The position numbers and the translations under genes were made by a program. 64,000 nt of DNA. It comes from Actomonas sp051209155 (GTDB lineage Bacteria; Verrucomicrobiota; Verrucomicrobiia; Opitutales; Opitutaceae). The stretch lies in the NCBI GenBank assembly GCA_051209155.1, contig JBPJGB010000002.1, one strand, 5' to 3'. The notes beneath the pieces were generated by a model, which was given only the letters and a program-made list of their open reading frames with translations, made no database searches and was not told where the DNA came from. The first letter of the stretch is position 1. Each line of letters starts with the position of its first letter. This document shows, one piece after another, positions 35,158 through 44,019 of the stretch.

Positions 35158-35721
35158 ATGAGCCATGATGTCTTCAACCAGCTGGTCGACGCGCACTACG
35201 CGCCGCTCTATCGTTTTGCGCTGAGTTTGGCGCGACGGGAGGCCGATGCGTGCGATCTGGTGCAGCAGACGTTTTTCATCTGGGCCAAGCGGGGGCATCA
35301 ATTGCGGGAGGACTCGAAGGCGAAAACCTGGCTGTTCACGACGCTCTATCGCGAATTTTTGCGCGGACGCCGGCGCGACCAGCGATCGCAGTCCATCGAA
35401 GATCTGCCGCCGGCGGCGCAGGATGTGCCGGCCGAGACGGTCGACCATGCCCGCACAATGGATGGGCATCAGGTGGTCGACGCTTTGCAGGAGGTGGACG
35501 AAGTGTTTCGCGCGCCGCTCACCTTGTTTTACCTGCAGGATTTGAGCTACCAGGAGATCGCGGAGGCGCTCGATGTGCCGATCGGGACGGTGATGTCGCG
35601 CTTGTCGCGCGGGAAGGCGCAACTGCGCAAGATTTTGGCCCGCAAGGAAGCCGGCGAGTCCGATGCCAACGGCGGGATTGTTGAATTTCCAAAAACCAAG
35701 AGCGGGGGGAGCCACCGATGA
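35158..35721 (+). CDS. ECF-type RNA polymerase sigma factor
   Basis: 187 residues with sigma-70 region 2 (YAPLYRFALSLARREADACDLVQQTFFIWAKRG) and region 4 (PLTLFYLQDLSYQEIAEALDVPIGTVMSRLSRGKAQLRKIL). Regions 1 and 3 are absent, as in extracytoplasmic-function sigmas. It overlaps the next gene by four bases (ATGA), which encodes a likely membrane anti-sigma factor. It probably directs its own operon, including the flavoprotein/4Fe-4S gene. Confidence 0.93.
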   Translation: MSHDVFNQLVDAHYAPLYRFALSLARREADACDLVQQTFFIWAKRGHQLREDSKAKTWLFTTLYREFLRGRRRDQRSQSIEDLPPAAQDVPAETVDHARTMDGHQVVDALQEVDEVFRAPLTLFYLQDLSYQEIAEALDVPIGTVMSRLSRGKAQLRKILARKEAGESDANGGIVEFPKTKSGGSHR

Positions 35722-36491
35722 CCAACGAAGAAGCAAAGTTCCTTTTGCAGGGGTATCGTCCGAATGGACAGGATGCCGAGAACGCCGCCATGGCAGAGGC
35801 GCTGGCGCAGGCCGAGCGCGATCCGTCACTGCGGGCCTGGTTTGAACGCGAGCGTGAGTTTGACGCGCTCATCGCCGGCAAACTGCGCGACGTGGCGCCG
35901 CCGCCGGGGCTGCGCGAGTCGATCCTCGCCGGCACGAAATTGAGCACCCGCGAAGCGCAACCGGATCGGGCGAATCCGGCGTGGTGGCGCGGTTTCTGGG
36001 GCGTGTCGCTGGCCGCCGCCGCGGCGGTGCTCGTGGCAACGATGTGGTGGTTCAATCCCGCGCGGGGCCCCACGGTGGTGACGTTGCCGAGTGCGGACCT
36101 GTTGTTGAAGACCGCCCTGGCCGATTATCGCGGGGCGCACGAGGAAGGTTTGCACGCCGACAGCCTCGGTCCCTTTGGTGACTGGCTCGAAACCGCTACC
36201 ACCAAACTGAGCGCGCAGCCGATGCCGGCGTCGCTGCAGGACCTCGCAGAACGCGGGTGCCGCTCGGTCGAAGTGGGGGGGCATCGCCTGTTTGAGATCT
36301 GTTTCCTGCGCGAGGGGGAGTGGTATCACGTTTACCTCGCACCGCGTGATGACTTCGACCCGGCGTCGATGCACGACGAGCCGATGTTCCATGAGCAGGG
36401 CCGCTTTGTGGCGGCGACCTGGGCGGACCAAAAGTTTGTTTACCTGGTTTCCAGCACTTCGGGCATAGACAGCCTCCGCAGGCTGCTTTGA
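35718..36491 (+). CDS. Putative membrane-bound anti-sigma factor
   Basis: 257 residues. The N-terminal cytosolic part (about 1-88) is charged, with a helical AERDPSLRAWFEREREFDALIAGKL segment. A single membrane helix follows (about 90-112, WWRGFWGVSLAAAAAVLVATMWWF) and then a periplasmic domain of about 140 residues. Position after and overlap with the ECF sigma gene indicate an anti-sigma role, although no zinc H-x3-C-x2-C motif is present. The periplasmic domain would be the sensor; its family is not recognised. Confidence 0.75.
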   Translation: MTNEEAKFLLQGYRPNGQDAENAAMAEALAQAERDPSLRAWFEREREFDALIAGKLRDVAPPPGLRESILAGTKLSTREAQPDRANPAWWRGFWGVSLAAAAAVLVATMWWFNPARGPTVVTLPSADLLLKTALADYRGAHEEGLHADSLGPFGDWLETATTKLSAQPMPASLQDLAERGCRSVEVGGHRLFEICFLREGEWYHVYLAPRDDFDPASMHDEPMFHEQGRFVAATWADQKFVYLVSSTSGIDSLRRLL

Positions 36492-36498
36492 GTAAGTC

Positions 36499-38787
36499 AT
36501 GGGCTCGCTCTCTCGATACTACCGCTGGCTGCACGGCCAGTGGCCGGCCGGCCGGGTGGAGAAGCTGCCCGAGGTGCGGGCGCACGGCAAAACTGCCATT
36601 CCGGGCGTGCGGGTGGTCGGTGATCTCACCGGCGTGCCGCTGCTGAAATTCTCCGCTGATTCCGGTGCGCAGGCGGCCGCGGCCATGGCGGACGAGTTGG
36701 CGGCCGAAAACGAGGGCGGCAACGGCACCGACGGCCCCCTGGAACTTGCCATCATCGGTGGCGGAGTGGCGGGAATCGCCGCGGCGCTGGAGGCCCAGAT
36801 GCGCGGGCTGCGTTTTGTGGTGTTCGAGGCGAGTGCTCCCTTTTCCACGATCGCCAACTTTCCCAAGGGCAAGCCGATCTACACCTATCCGACCGACATG
36901 AAGCCGGCCGGGGAAATGACCTTCGACGCGGACGTGAAGGAGGACCTGCTGGCCGACCTTGAGCGGCAGCGGTGCGAAGCCGGCATCGAAACCAAGCGAG
37001 TGCGTATCGAACGGGTGGAACGGCGTGGCGACCTGCTGCACCTGCACCACGCGGGTGGGAAAGCCTTTGTCGCCCAACGGGTCATCATCGCGATCGGTCG
37101 CAGTGGCGATCACCGCAAGCTCGGCGTGCCTGGGGAAGACTTGGACAAGGTTTCCAACCGGCTGCACGATCCGGCGGAGTTTGCCGGTCGCAAAGTGTTG
37201 GTGGTGGGCGGGGGAGACTCTGCGCTGGAAGCCACGAGCGCTCTGGCCGCAGCCGGCGCTGACGTGACGCTGAGCTACCGCGGCGAAGCGTTTTCGCGGG
37301 CCAAGCCGGAGAACGTGGCGGCGGTCGAGCGCAGCGCGGCGCAAGTGATGTTTAAGTCCACGGTAGCGGCGATTGAACCCGACGCTGTGCGACTGCAGAC
37401 CCCGGACGGCGAAACACAGATCGAGAACGACGCGGTGTTCACTTTGATCGGACGTGAGGCGCCGTTGGATTTCTTTCGTCGCAGCGGCATTCCGATTCAG
37501 GGCGAAACTTCGTGGCTGGGCTGGTTGGGCGTGGCGGCGCTGCTGCTGTTCTGCACCTTCATCTACACGTGGAAGAGCGGTGGGCCGACCGAGTCATGGA
37601 TCAATCCGGCCGGACTCGCCGCGACGCTGCAGGGGCAGCTCGATGACCGCAGCACGGTGCTGGGCACGATCGCGGTGTCGATGCATTCGCGATCGTTCTA
37701 CTACACGCTGCTCTACAGCTCGCTCATTCTGTTTTTCGGCATCGATCGCATCCGTCGACGGCGCACGCCCTACGTGCGGCGGCAGACGATCGCGCTCATG
37801 CTGGTGCAATGGCTGCCGCTGTTCATCCTGCCCGAGGTGGTGTTGCCCTGGGCGGGTTACAACGGCGCCTTCTCCGGTGGTGGAGCGGGTGAGGCGATCG
37901 GCGATGCGCTGTTTGAGAAATACATTCCGCCCGACCAATACGCGGTTGAAATGTGGCCGGAGAACGGCCACCCGCGCGCCTACTGGCGGGCTTACGGCTT
38001 CATCCTAGCCTGGCCTCTCAACGTCTACAACGTATTCAACCAGTCACCACACTGGTGGTGGCTTGCGATCGGTTTCCTGCAAACCTGCGTGTTGATTCCG
38101 TGGATGGTGCGGCGGTGGGGCAAGGGGGCGTATTGCGGCTGGATCTGTTCCTGTGGCGCACTCGCCGAGACGATGGGCGATCGGCATCGGCACAAGATGC
38201 CGCACGGGCCGGTTTGGAATAAGCTGAACCTCATCGGCCAGGTCTTCCTCGCGGCGGCGGTGGCGCTGCTGGTGGTGCGCATCGTGGGCTGGGTGCTGCC
38301 AGGCTCGTGGTTTGATCGCGGCTTCAATGTGTTGCTCGAGGGCAAGCTCGATGGCCAGACGACCGGCGGCTGGTTTCTAAGCTACAAGTGGTTCGTCGAC
38401 GTGTTGTTTGGCGGCATCATCGGGGTCGGGTTTTATTTCAAATATTCCGGGCGGGTGTGGTGTCGCTTTGCCTGTCCGCTGGCGGCGCTCATGCACATCT
38501 ACGCGCGCTTCTCGCAGTTCCGGATCTTCGCCGACAAGAAAAAGTGCATTTCCTGCAATGTGTGCACCTCGGTGTGCCACCAGGGCATCGATGTCATGAG
38601 TTTTGCCAATCGTGGCGTGCCGATGGAGGACCCGCAGTGCGTGCGTTGTTCGGCCTGTGTGCAGAGCTGTCCGACGGCGGTGTTGAGCTTCGGGCGTCTG
38701 TTGGCTGACGGAAAACCGCTCTTCGATGAGCTGGAGGCTTCGTCCGTGCGGTTGCGGGAAAACGAGGTGTCTGGCGCGAGAGGTTGA
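36499..38787 (+). CDS. Membrane flavoprotein fused to NapH/NosR-like polyferredoxin
   Basis: 762 residues joining two modules. Residues about 80-330 are a thioredoxin-reductase-like FAD/NAD(P) domain with IIGGGVAGIAAA (about 84-95), IAIGRSGDHRK and VVGGGDSALEA (about 234-244). Residues about 335-680 contain several membrane helices and cysteine motifs CGWICSCGA (about 545) and CRFACPLAALM (about 654), as in NapH/NosR/RdxA proteins. Two ferredoxin 4Fe-4S motifs follow: CISCNVCTSVC (about 683) and CVRCSACVQSCP (about 713). It probably passes electrons from NAD(P)H across or into the membrane. It starts 7 bp after the anti-sigma gene; the acceptor is unknown. Confidence 0.85.
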   Translation: MGSLSRYYRWLHGQWPAGRVEKLPEVRAHGKTAIPGVRVVGDLTGVPLLKFSADSGAQAAAAMADELAAENEGGNGTDGPLELAIIGGGVAGIAAALEAQMRGLRFVVFEASAPFSTIANFPKGKPIYTYPTDMKPAGEMTFDADVKEDLLADLERQRCEAGIETKRVRIERVERRGDLLHLHHAGGKAFVAQRVIIAIGRSGDHRKLGVPGEDLDKVSNRLHDPAEFAGRKVLVVGGGDSALEATSALAAAGADVTLSYRGEAFSRAKPENVAAVERSAAQVMFKSTVAAIEPDAVRLQTPDGETQIENDAVFTLIGREAPLDFFRRSGIPIQGETSWLGWLGVAALLLFCTFIYTWKSGGPTESWINPAGLAATLQGQLDDRSTVLGTIAVSMHSRSFYYTLLYSSLILFFGIDRIRRRRTPYVRRQTIALMLVQWLPLFILPEVVLPWAGYNGAFSGGGAGEAIGDALFEKYIPPDQYAVEMWPENGHPRAYWRAYGFILAWPLNVYNVFNQSPHWWWLAIGFLQTCVLIPWMVRRWGKGAYCGWICSCGALAETMGDRHRHKMPHGPVWNKLNLIGQVFLAAAVALLVVRIVGWVLPGSWFDRGFNVLLEGKLDGQTTGGWFLSYKWFVDVLFGGIIGVGFYFKYSGRVWCRFACPLAALMHIYARFSQFRIFADKKKCISCNVCTSVCHQGIDVMSFANRGVPMEDPQCVRCSACVQSCPTAVLSFGRLLADGKPLFDELEASSVRLRENEVSGARG

Positions 38788-38819
38788 AATCCCGCCGCGT
38801 CCGCTTTCCCTCAAGGGCA

Positions 38820-41669
38820 ATGTTGATGCGTTATTTGCGGATGATTTGCGGCGCGGTGGGGTTGTTGTGCGCAACCGGTTTGGTGGCGCAGGTCGTCGCC
38901 CGCGAGGGGCGCTGGGCGCACGAAGACAGCGCGCTGCAGCCCGATGAGCGCGTGGTGTGGGGGAAGCTGGCGAATGGCGTGCGTTATGCGCTGTTGCCGC
39001 ATGGGGCGGTGGAGCAGGCGGCGACGCTGCAGTTGCTGGTGCTGTCCGGCTCGATGGACGAGCGGGACGACGAGCGGGGATTGGCTCACTTCATCGAGCA
39101 CATGTGTTTTCGCGGCACGACCGCGTTCAGCGAGGAGGAAATGGTGCGCTTCTTCCAGGAGCTGGGCATCGAATACGGCAGCGACGTCAATGCGATCACA
39201 ACCTTTGACCACACGGCCTACACCTTGGACTTTCGCGATGCCTCGGAAGAGATGCTGGGGCGTGGCCTCGATCTGTTTCGCAGTTTCGCCGATGGGGTTC
39301 TGTTCACGCCCGAGTCGATCGAGAACGAGCGCGGGGTGATCCTGAGCGAGCTGCGGGGGCGGGACAACGTGCAGGCGCGGGGGGAACTGTCCTCGTTGCA
39401 GACCGCGTTCGACGGCTTGGTTTTTCCTGATCGCACCCCGGGAGGCACGCCGGAGGACATCGCGGCCCTGCGGCATCAGCAGTTCCTGGATTTTTATGAG
39501 CGGTGCTACCGGCCCGACCTGATGGTGGTGGTGGCGGCCGGGGATTTTGATCCGGCGACACTGGGTGACATGATCGCGGCGCGCTTCGGCTCGATCGCGG
39601 CCCCAACGACGCCGAAGCCCCGACGGGAGACGGGGGAACTGACGGTCAACAACGCGTTGCGCGCGGGCATGTTTCGGATCAGCAATGTCGGCTACGTGCG
39701 CGTGACGGCGGCGACGGTCGAAGCCTTGCCGGAGGAGGCGGACAGCAAAGCCGCGCACATAGCGCGAGAGGAGGAAGGTTTTGTGCAGAGCGTGCTGAGC
39801 CGCCGCCTGGGCATGGGCCTGTTGCCCACACCGGCGGCGGGGGCGGGTTACGAAGTGCTACTCGGTCATCGTTCCGCGATGGCGAGCGTGATGACCGATG
39901 CGAGTGCTTGGAAGCGGCACATTCCCGCCTTGGATGAAACGCTGCGGTCGACCTACGAGAATGGTTTTGAATGGTCGGAGATTGAGCCCTTGCGCGACCG
40001 GCAGCGCCGCATGGTCGATTTGATGAAGGACCAGCTTCCGCACGCCGATCCGCACGTGCTTTGCCAATCGCTGGTCGATTCGATCGTCGAACACTCGGTT
40101 TTCGTGGGCCCTGAGCAAAACCTCGCATGGACAAGTGAGTGGTTGGACGGGCTGACCTTGGAGAAAGTCAACGCACGGTTTCGCGATCTGTGGGACCTCA
40201 ACCGCATGACCTGGCATTTGAGCGGTGACCTGCCCGCCGAGTTCGAAGTTTCCGAGGTGCTCGCGGAGTTGCAGAAGGAGCGGAAGAACGACCCCCGGGA
40301 ACTGCATCCGAGTCGCCGCGAGGAGAAACACTTCGTGCTCAAAGACTGGGGCGAACAGACCGAAGCAGAGCTGGTGCGCGATTTGGACTCGGTCGGTGCG
40401 AAGCTCTACAAATATGGCAACGGCGTGCGGCTGAACCTGCTGCCGTCGCCCCATGAACCGGGTGTCGTGCGCATGGTGGTGCGCGTGGGGCCGGGGCTGC
40501 TCAACATGCCGGGAAATGAACCGGCGCTGAAGGAGTTTGGACTGCAGACGCTGTTTGCCAGCGGCACCATCAATTATGGCCCGGATGAGTTGCGGGACAT
40601 CATTGGCGAGCAGTTTCTCGGTTTCGACATCAACACCGATGATTACGACGCGCTGACTTTCCGTGGTATGGCGCAACGCGAAGACCTGACCGCCTTGTTG
40701 GGGGTGACGACAGAGTTTTTGAGCGCGCCGAAGTTTGGCACCTACGTGCATCGCAACGAGAAGATGAAGGCGGCGATGTCCCGCGCGTCGAGCGCGGTGG
40801 GCATGCAGGAGGGTATGCGCGAGCTGACGAACTACCTGTTCAAAGGCGACGCGCGGTTCACTTGGGGCAACATGGTCGATTACATCGGGCTGAGTTCCGT
40901 TGATGTGCGCAAATGGCTGCAGAAACCGCTGACGGAAGGTTATGTCGAAGCCACGATCGTGGGTGACATCGACGAAGCGACCGCGTTGGCTGCGGTGGGC
41001 CGCACCTTGGGCCAGCTGGGGCCGCGCGACGTGGAGAAAAAGCTGCCGCGCAACCGGAAGCCGGTTGAGGTCGACGCCCCGCCGGGGTTCAAGCGCATCG
41101 AGTTTGTCGGCGAACGCCATCTGGCGGTGGTGACCGGGGTCTGGCCCATCGAAGGCGAACTCACGACCCGCGATCGCGGGGCGCTTTACCTGCTGTCGAA
41201 GGTGCTCGAGCTGCACGTGCGCGAAGAGATTCGCAACAACCTCGGCATGGCCTATTCGCCTACGGCGACGTTTGAAGGCTATGACGGTTTTCCGGAGTTC
41301 AGTCTCTTGCGCGCGGTGATCGATTGTTCGGCTGACGAAACGACGAAGATTGCCCGCTTGGTGGAGGACATCGCGTGGGAGATCTCGCGTAAAGGCGTGG
41401 ACGAAGGCGAGTTCATCGGTGCGCGGGGCATTCTCTCCAGTCGCTTGCGGCGGGCATGGATCGAGAACGGTTACATGGTGGAGCGTCTGATGCGCGCGCA
41501 GGAGCGCCCGGAATCGGTCGAAGAGTTGCTCGCGCTGAAGGAAGGGCTGGTCGATGAAATCACGCTGGCGGAAGTGAATGCCTGGGCGAAGAAGGTGCTC
41601 ACCCGGCGCAACAGTCGCACGGCGGCCATCGTGCCGAAGCAGTTCATCGGCCTGTTCCAAACGGACTAA
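38820..41669 (+). CDS. Exported M16-family (pitrilysin-like) zinc metallopeptidase
   Basis: About 949 residues from the ATG at 38820, which gives a signal peptide (RYLRMICGAVGLLCATGLVAQ). A TTG start 12 codons upstream overlaps the preceding gene. The inverted zinc motif HFIEH is in GLAHFIEHMCFRGT near residue 90, with the downstream glutamate in ENERGVILSELRG. The second M16 half is inactive, as usual (from about residue 530). Probably periplasmic or outer-membrane, degrading peptides. It follows the sigma/redox operon directly. Confidence 0.9.
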   Translation: MLMRYLRMICGAVGLLCATGLVAQVVAREGRWAHEDSALQPDERVVWGKLANGVRYALLPHGAVEQAATLQLLVLSGSMDERDDERGLAHFIEHMCFRGTTAFSEEEMVRFFQELGIEYGSDVNAITTFDHTAYTLDFRDASEEMLGRGLDLFRSFADGVLFTPESIENERGVILSELRGRDNVQARGELSSLQTAFDGLVFPDRTPGGTPEDIAALRHQQFLDFYERCYRPDLMVVVAAGDFDPATLGDMIAARFGSIAAPTTPKPRRETGELTVNNALRAGMFRISNVGYVRVTAATVEALPEEADSKAAHIAREEEGFVQSVLSRRLGMGLLPTPAAGAGYEVLLGHRSAMASVMTDASAWKRHIPALDETLRSTYENGFEWSEIEPLRDRQRRMVDLMKDQLPHADPHVLCQSLVDSIVEHSVFVGPEQNLAWTSEWLDGLTLEKVNARFRDLWDLNRMTWHLSGDLPAEFEVSEVLAELQKERKNDPRELHPSRREEKHFVLKDWGEQTEAELVRDLDSVGAKLYKYGNGVRLNLLPSPHEPGVVRMVVRVGPGLLNMPGNEPALKEFGLQTLFASGTINYGPDELRDIIGEQFLGFDINTDDYDALTFRGMAQREDLTALLGVTTEFLSAPKFGTYVHRNEKMKAAMSRASSAVGMQEGMRELTNYLFKGDARFTWGNMVDYIGLSSVDVRKWLQKPLTEGYVEATIVGDIDEATALAAVGRTLGQLGPRDVEKKLPRNRKPVEVDAPPGFKRIEFVGERHLAVVTGVWPIEGELTTRDRGALYLLSKVLELHVREEIRNNLGMAYSPTATFEGYDGFPEFSLLRAVIDCSADETTKIARLVEDIAWEISRKGVDEGEFIGARGILSSRLRRAWIENGYMVERLMRAQERPESVEELLALKEGLVDEITLAEVNAWAKKVLTRRNSRTAAIVPKQFIGLFQTD

Positions 41670-41776
41670 GACGGGTTTCGCGCGCAGAGCCGGATCCTGC
41701 GTCGGGCCGCGGTCATTTGCTGAACGGTGCCCGGGGAGGGCGTTGACCGGTGGAAGGACCGGTCCTTCGCTGCGGC

Positions 41777-43990
41777 ATGCGTTTACCCCTACGCTTGTTG
41801 GTCGCGACCATGCTGTGCTGTGCGCTGCTGCGCGCCGAGACCGTTTGGTTCTGGCAGGATCCCGCCATTGCGGAGGAACCGCGGGTGATGTTCGCCGCGC
41901 AGGATATCCGGGAAGCGCTGGCGGCGCGGGGGCACGAAGTCTGGGAAGGTTCGGCAGCCGAGGCTGAGGCGAAGGGGCTGCGCTACCGGATTTTTCTGGC
42001 GTCGCCCAGTGGGCGACAGTTGGAGTCCGAAGCGTTTTCGCTCGGGGTGCATGACGACGGTGTCATGCGGTCCATTTCGGTCCTGGGCGGGGATATCAGC
42101 TCGCGCCATGCGGGAATCATGTATGGCGGCATGGAACTGGCCGAGCAGATCCGCTTGCACGACCTCGAGGGGTTGATGCCGGTCGAACGCACACCCTACA
42201 TGGCGATGCGTGGCGTGAAGTTTAACATCCCGCTCGATGTGCGCACGCCGAGTTACTCCGACATGAGCGACGCGGCGCAGGAGAACATCGCGACGGTTTG
42301 GGACTGGGACTTTTGGACCGAGTATTTGGATACGCTCGCACGCTATCGCTACAACTACGTGTCGTTGTGGAGCCTGCATCCCTTCCCGTCGTTGGTGAAG
42401 GTGCCGGGTTACGAGAAGATCGCGCTCGATGATGTGCAGCGTTCGACAGTCGCGTGGGAGGAGGACTATCCGACCATCGCGACGGGTTACGATGCGCCGG
42501 AGATTCTCGAAAACGTGGAAGTGGTGAAACGCATCACCATCGATGAGAAGATCGACTTCTGGCGTCGCGTCATGGCCTACGCGAAGGATCGCAACATCGA
42601 CTTTTACATCATCACCTGGAACGTCTTCACCTACGGGACCGGCGGCCAGTATGGCATCACCGATGCGATGGATAATGCGGTGACCATCGATTACTTTCGG
42701 AAGAGCGTGGCGGAGTTGCTGCGAACCTATCCGCTCCTGCGGGGAGTGGGCTTGACCACGGGTGAAAATATGCGGGATGAAAGTTTTCAAGCGAAGGAAG
42801 ACTGGGCCTTCGCGACCTACGGCCAGGGCGTGCTCGATGTGGCCGCCGAGCAGCCGGGACGACCGATTCGTTTCATCCATCGTCAGCACCAAACGCGCGC
42901 GCAGGATATCGCCGCAACCTTTGCGCCGCTGGTGGAACATCCGGATATCGATTTCATCTTTTCGTTCAAATACGCGCAGGCCCACGTGATGAGCTCGGTG
43001 CGGCAGACCTTTCACGAGACCTTCGTGCCGTCGCTGGGTGACAACCTGAAGACCATCTGGACGCAGCGAAACGACGACACCTACCTGCTGCGCTGGGGCG
43101 CCCCGGGCTTCTTTCGTGAGTTCATTCAGAACATTCCCCGGGACGTCACCCAAGGGATGTATTATGGTTCCGATCAATGGGTCTGGGGGCGCGATTGGTT
43201 GACGCTTGGCCGAGAGGCGGACGAACCGCGCCAGCTCGAGATCAAGAAGCATTGGTATCACTGGCTGACGTGGGGACGTTTGGGCTACGACCCGGAGGAG
43301 AGCGATGAACGCTTCACGGCCCTGCTGGGCGCACGGTTTCCGCAGGTGAACGCCGGGGTTCTGTTTCGGGCCTGGCAGGACGCCTCGATGGTGTATCCGC
43401 TTACGACGGGTTTTCACTGGGGGCAGTTCGATTTTCAGTGGTATATCGAAGCCTGCCGCAGTCGGCCGGGCCCGGCGCAGACGGAGAGTGGGTTTCATGA
43501 TGTGAACCGTTTTATCACACTCGGCGTGCATCCCGGCACGGACAACGTAAGCATTCCTGACTACGTGACGGCAGTGGGCGAGGGACGCGATCCCGGCGGC
43601 ACGACGCCGCTGGAGGTGGCGGCGGCGTTGCGCGCCCGGGCGGAGTCCGCGCTGACGGGCTTGGCCGTGCTCGACCAATCGCGCGGGTCGATTGACGAGT
43701 TGGACGCGACCCTCAACGACATCCGCCTGATGGCGTATTTGGGAAACTACTACAGTCACAAAATTTCCGGCGCGACCGAGTTGGCCTTGTCTCGGGCCAC
43801 GGGCGACGCCGGGCGGCAAGCGGCCGCGGTGCGGAGTCTGGAGGCGGCGCAGGGCTGGTGGCTGCGTTACACCGCCTTGATTCGCACGCTCTACCGCAAC
43901 CCGTTTTGGACCAATCGCGTGGGCATCGTCGATTGGGACGAACTCGATGCCGAGGTCGCGCGGGATATCGCGATCGTGCGCGAAGGCTGA
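41777..43990 (+). CDS. Exported glycoside hydrolase, alpha-glucuronidase-like (GH67/GH20-type fold)
   Basis: About 737 residues with a signal peptide (MRLPLRLLVATMLCCALLRAE). An alternative GTG start at 41750 has a GGAGG-like site upstream. The N-terminal region resembles the GH67/GH20 accessory domain (DIREALAARGHEVW, then LGGDISSRHAGIMYGGMELAEQI). The central TIM-barrel-like part has AMRGVKFNIPLD, YNYVSLWSLHPFP, IDFYIITWNVF and GLTTGENM. The exact family is uncertain. A GH10 xylanase gene 3.3 kb away makes action on glucuronoxylan side chains plausible. Confidence 0.62.
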   Translation: MRLPLRLLVATMLCCALLRAETVWFWQDPAIAEEPRVMFAAQDIREALAARGHEVWEGSAAEAEAKGLRYRIFLASPSGRQLESEAFSLGVHDDGVMRSISVLGGDISSRHAGIMYGGMELAEQIRLHDLEGLMPVERTPYMAMRGVKFNIPLDVRTPSYSDMSDAAQENIATVWDWDFWTEYLDTLARYRYNYVSLWSLHPFPSLVKVPGYEKIALDDVQRSTVAWEEDYPTIATGYDAPEILENVEVVKRITIDEKIDFWRRVMAYAKDRNIDFYIITWNVFTYGTGGQYGITDAMDNAVTIDYFRKSVAELLRTYPLLRGVGLTTGENMRDESFQAKEDWAFATYGQGVLDVAAEQPGRPIRFIHRQHQTRAQDIAATFAPLVEHPDIDFIFSFKYAQAHVMSSVRQTFHETFVPSLGDNLKTIWTQRNDDTYLLRWGAPGFFREFIQNIPRDVTQGMYYGSDQWVWGRDWLTLGREADEPRQLEIKKHWYHWLTWGRLGYDPEESDERFTALLGARFPQVNAGVLFRAWQDASMVYPLTTGFHWGQFDFQWYIEACRSRPGPAQTESGFHDVNRFITLGVHPGTDNVSIPDYVTAVGEGRDPGGTTPLEVAAALRARAESALTGLAVLDQSRGSIDELDATLNDIRLMAYLGNYYSHKISGATELALSRATGDAGRQAAAVRSLEAAQGWWLRYTALIRTLYRNPFWTNRVGIVDWDELDAEVARDIAIVREG

Positions 43991-44019
43991 TTTCCACCCC
44001 CAACCCCAAGTCTGACCCC

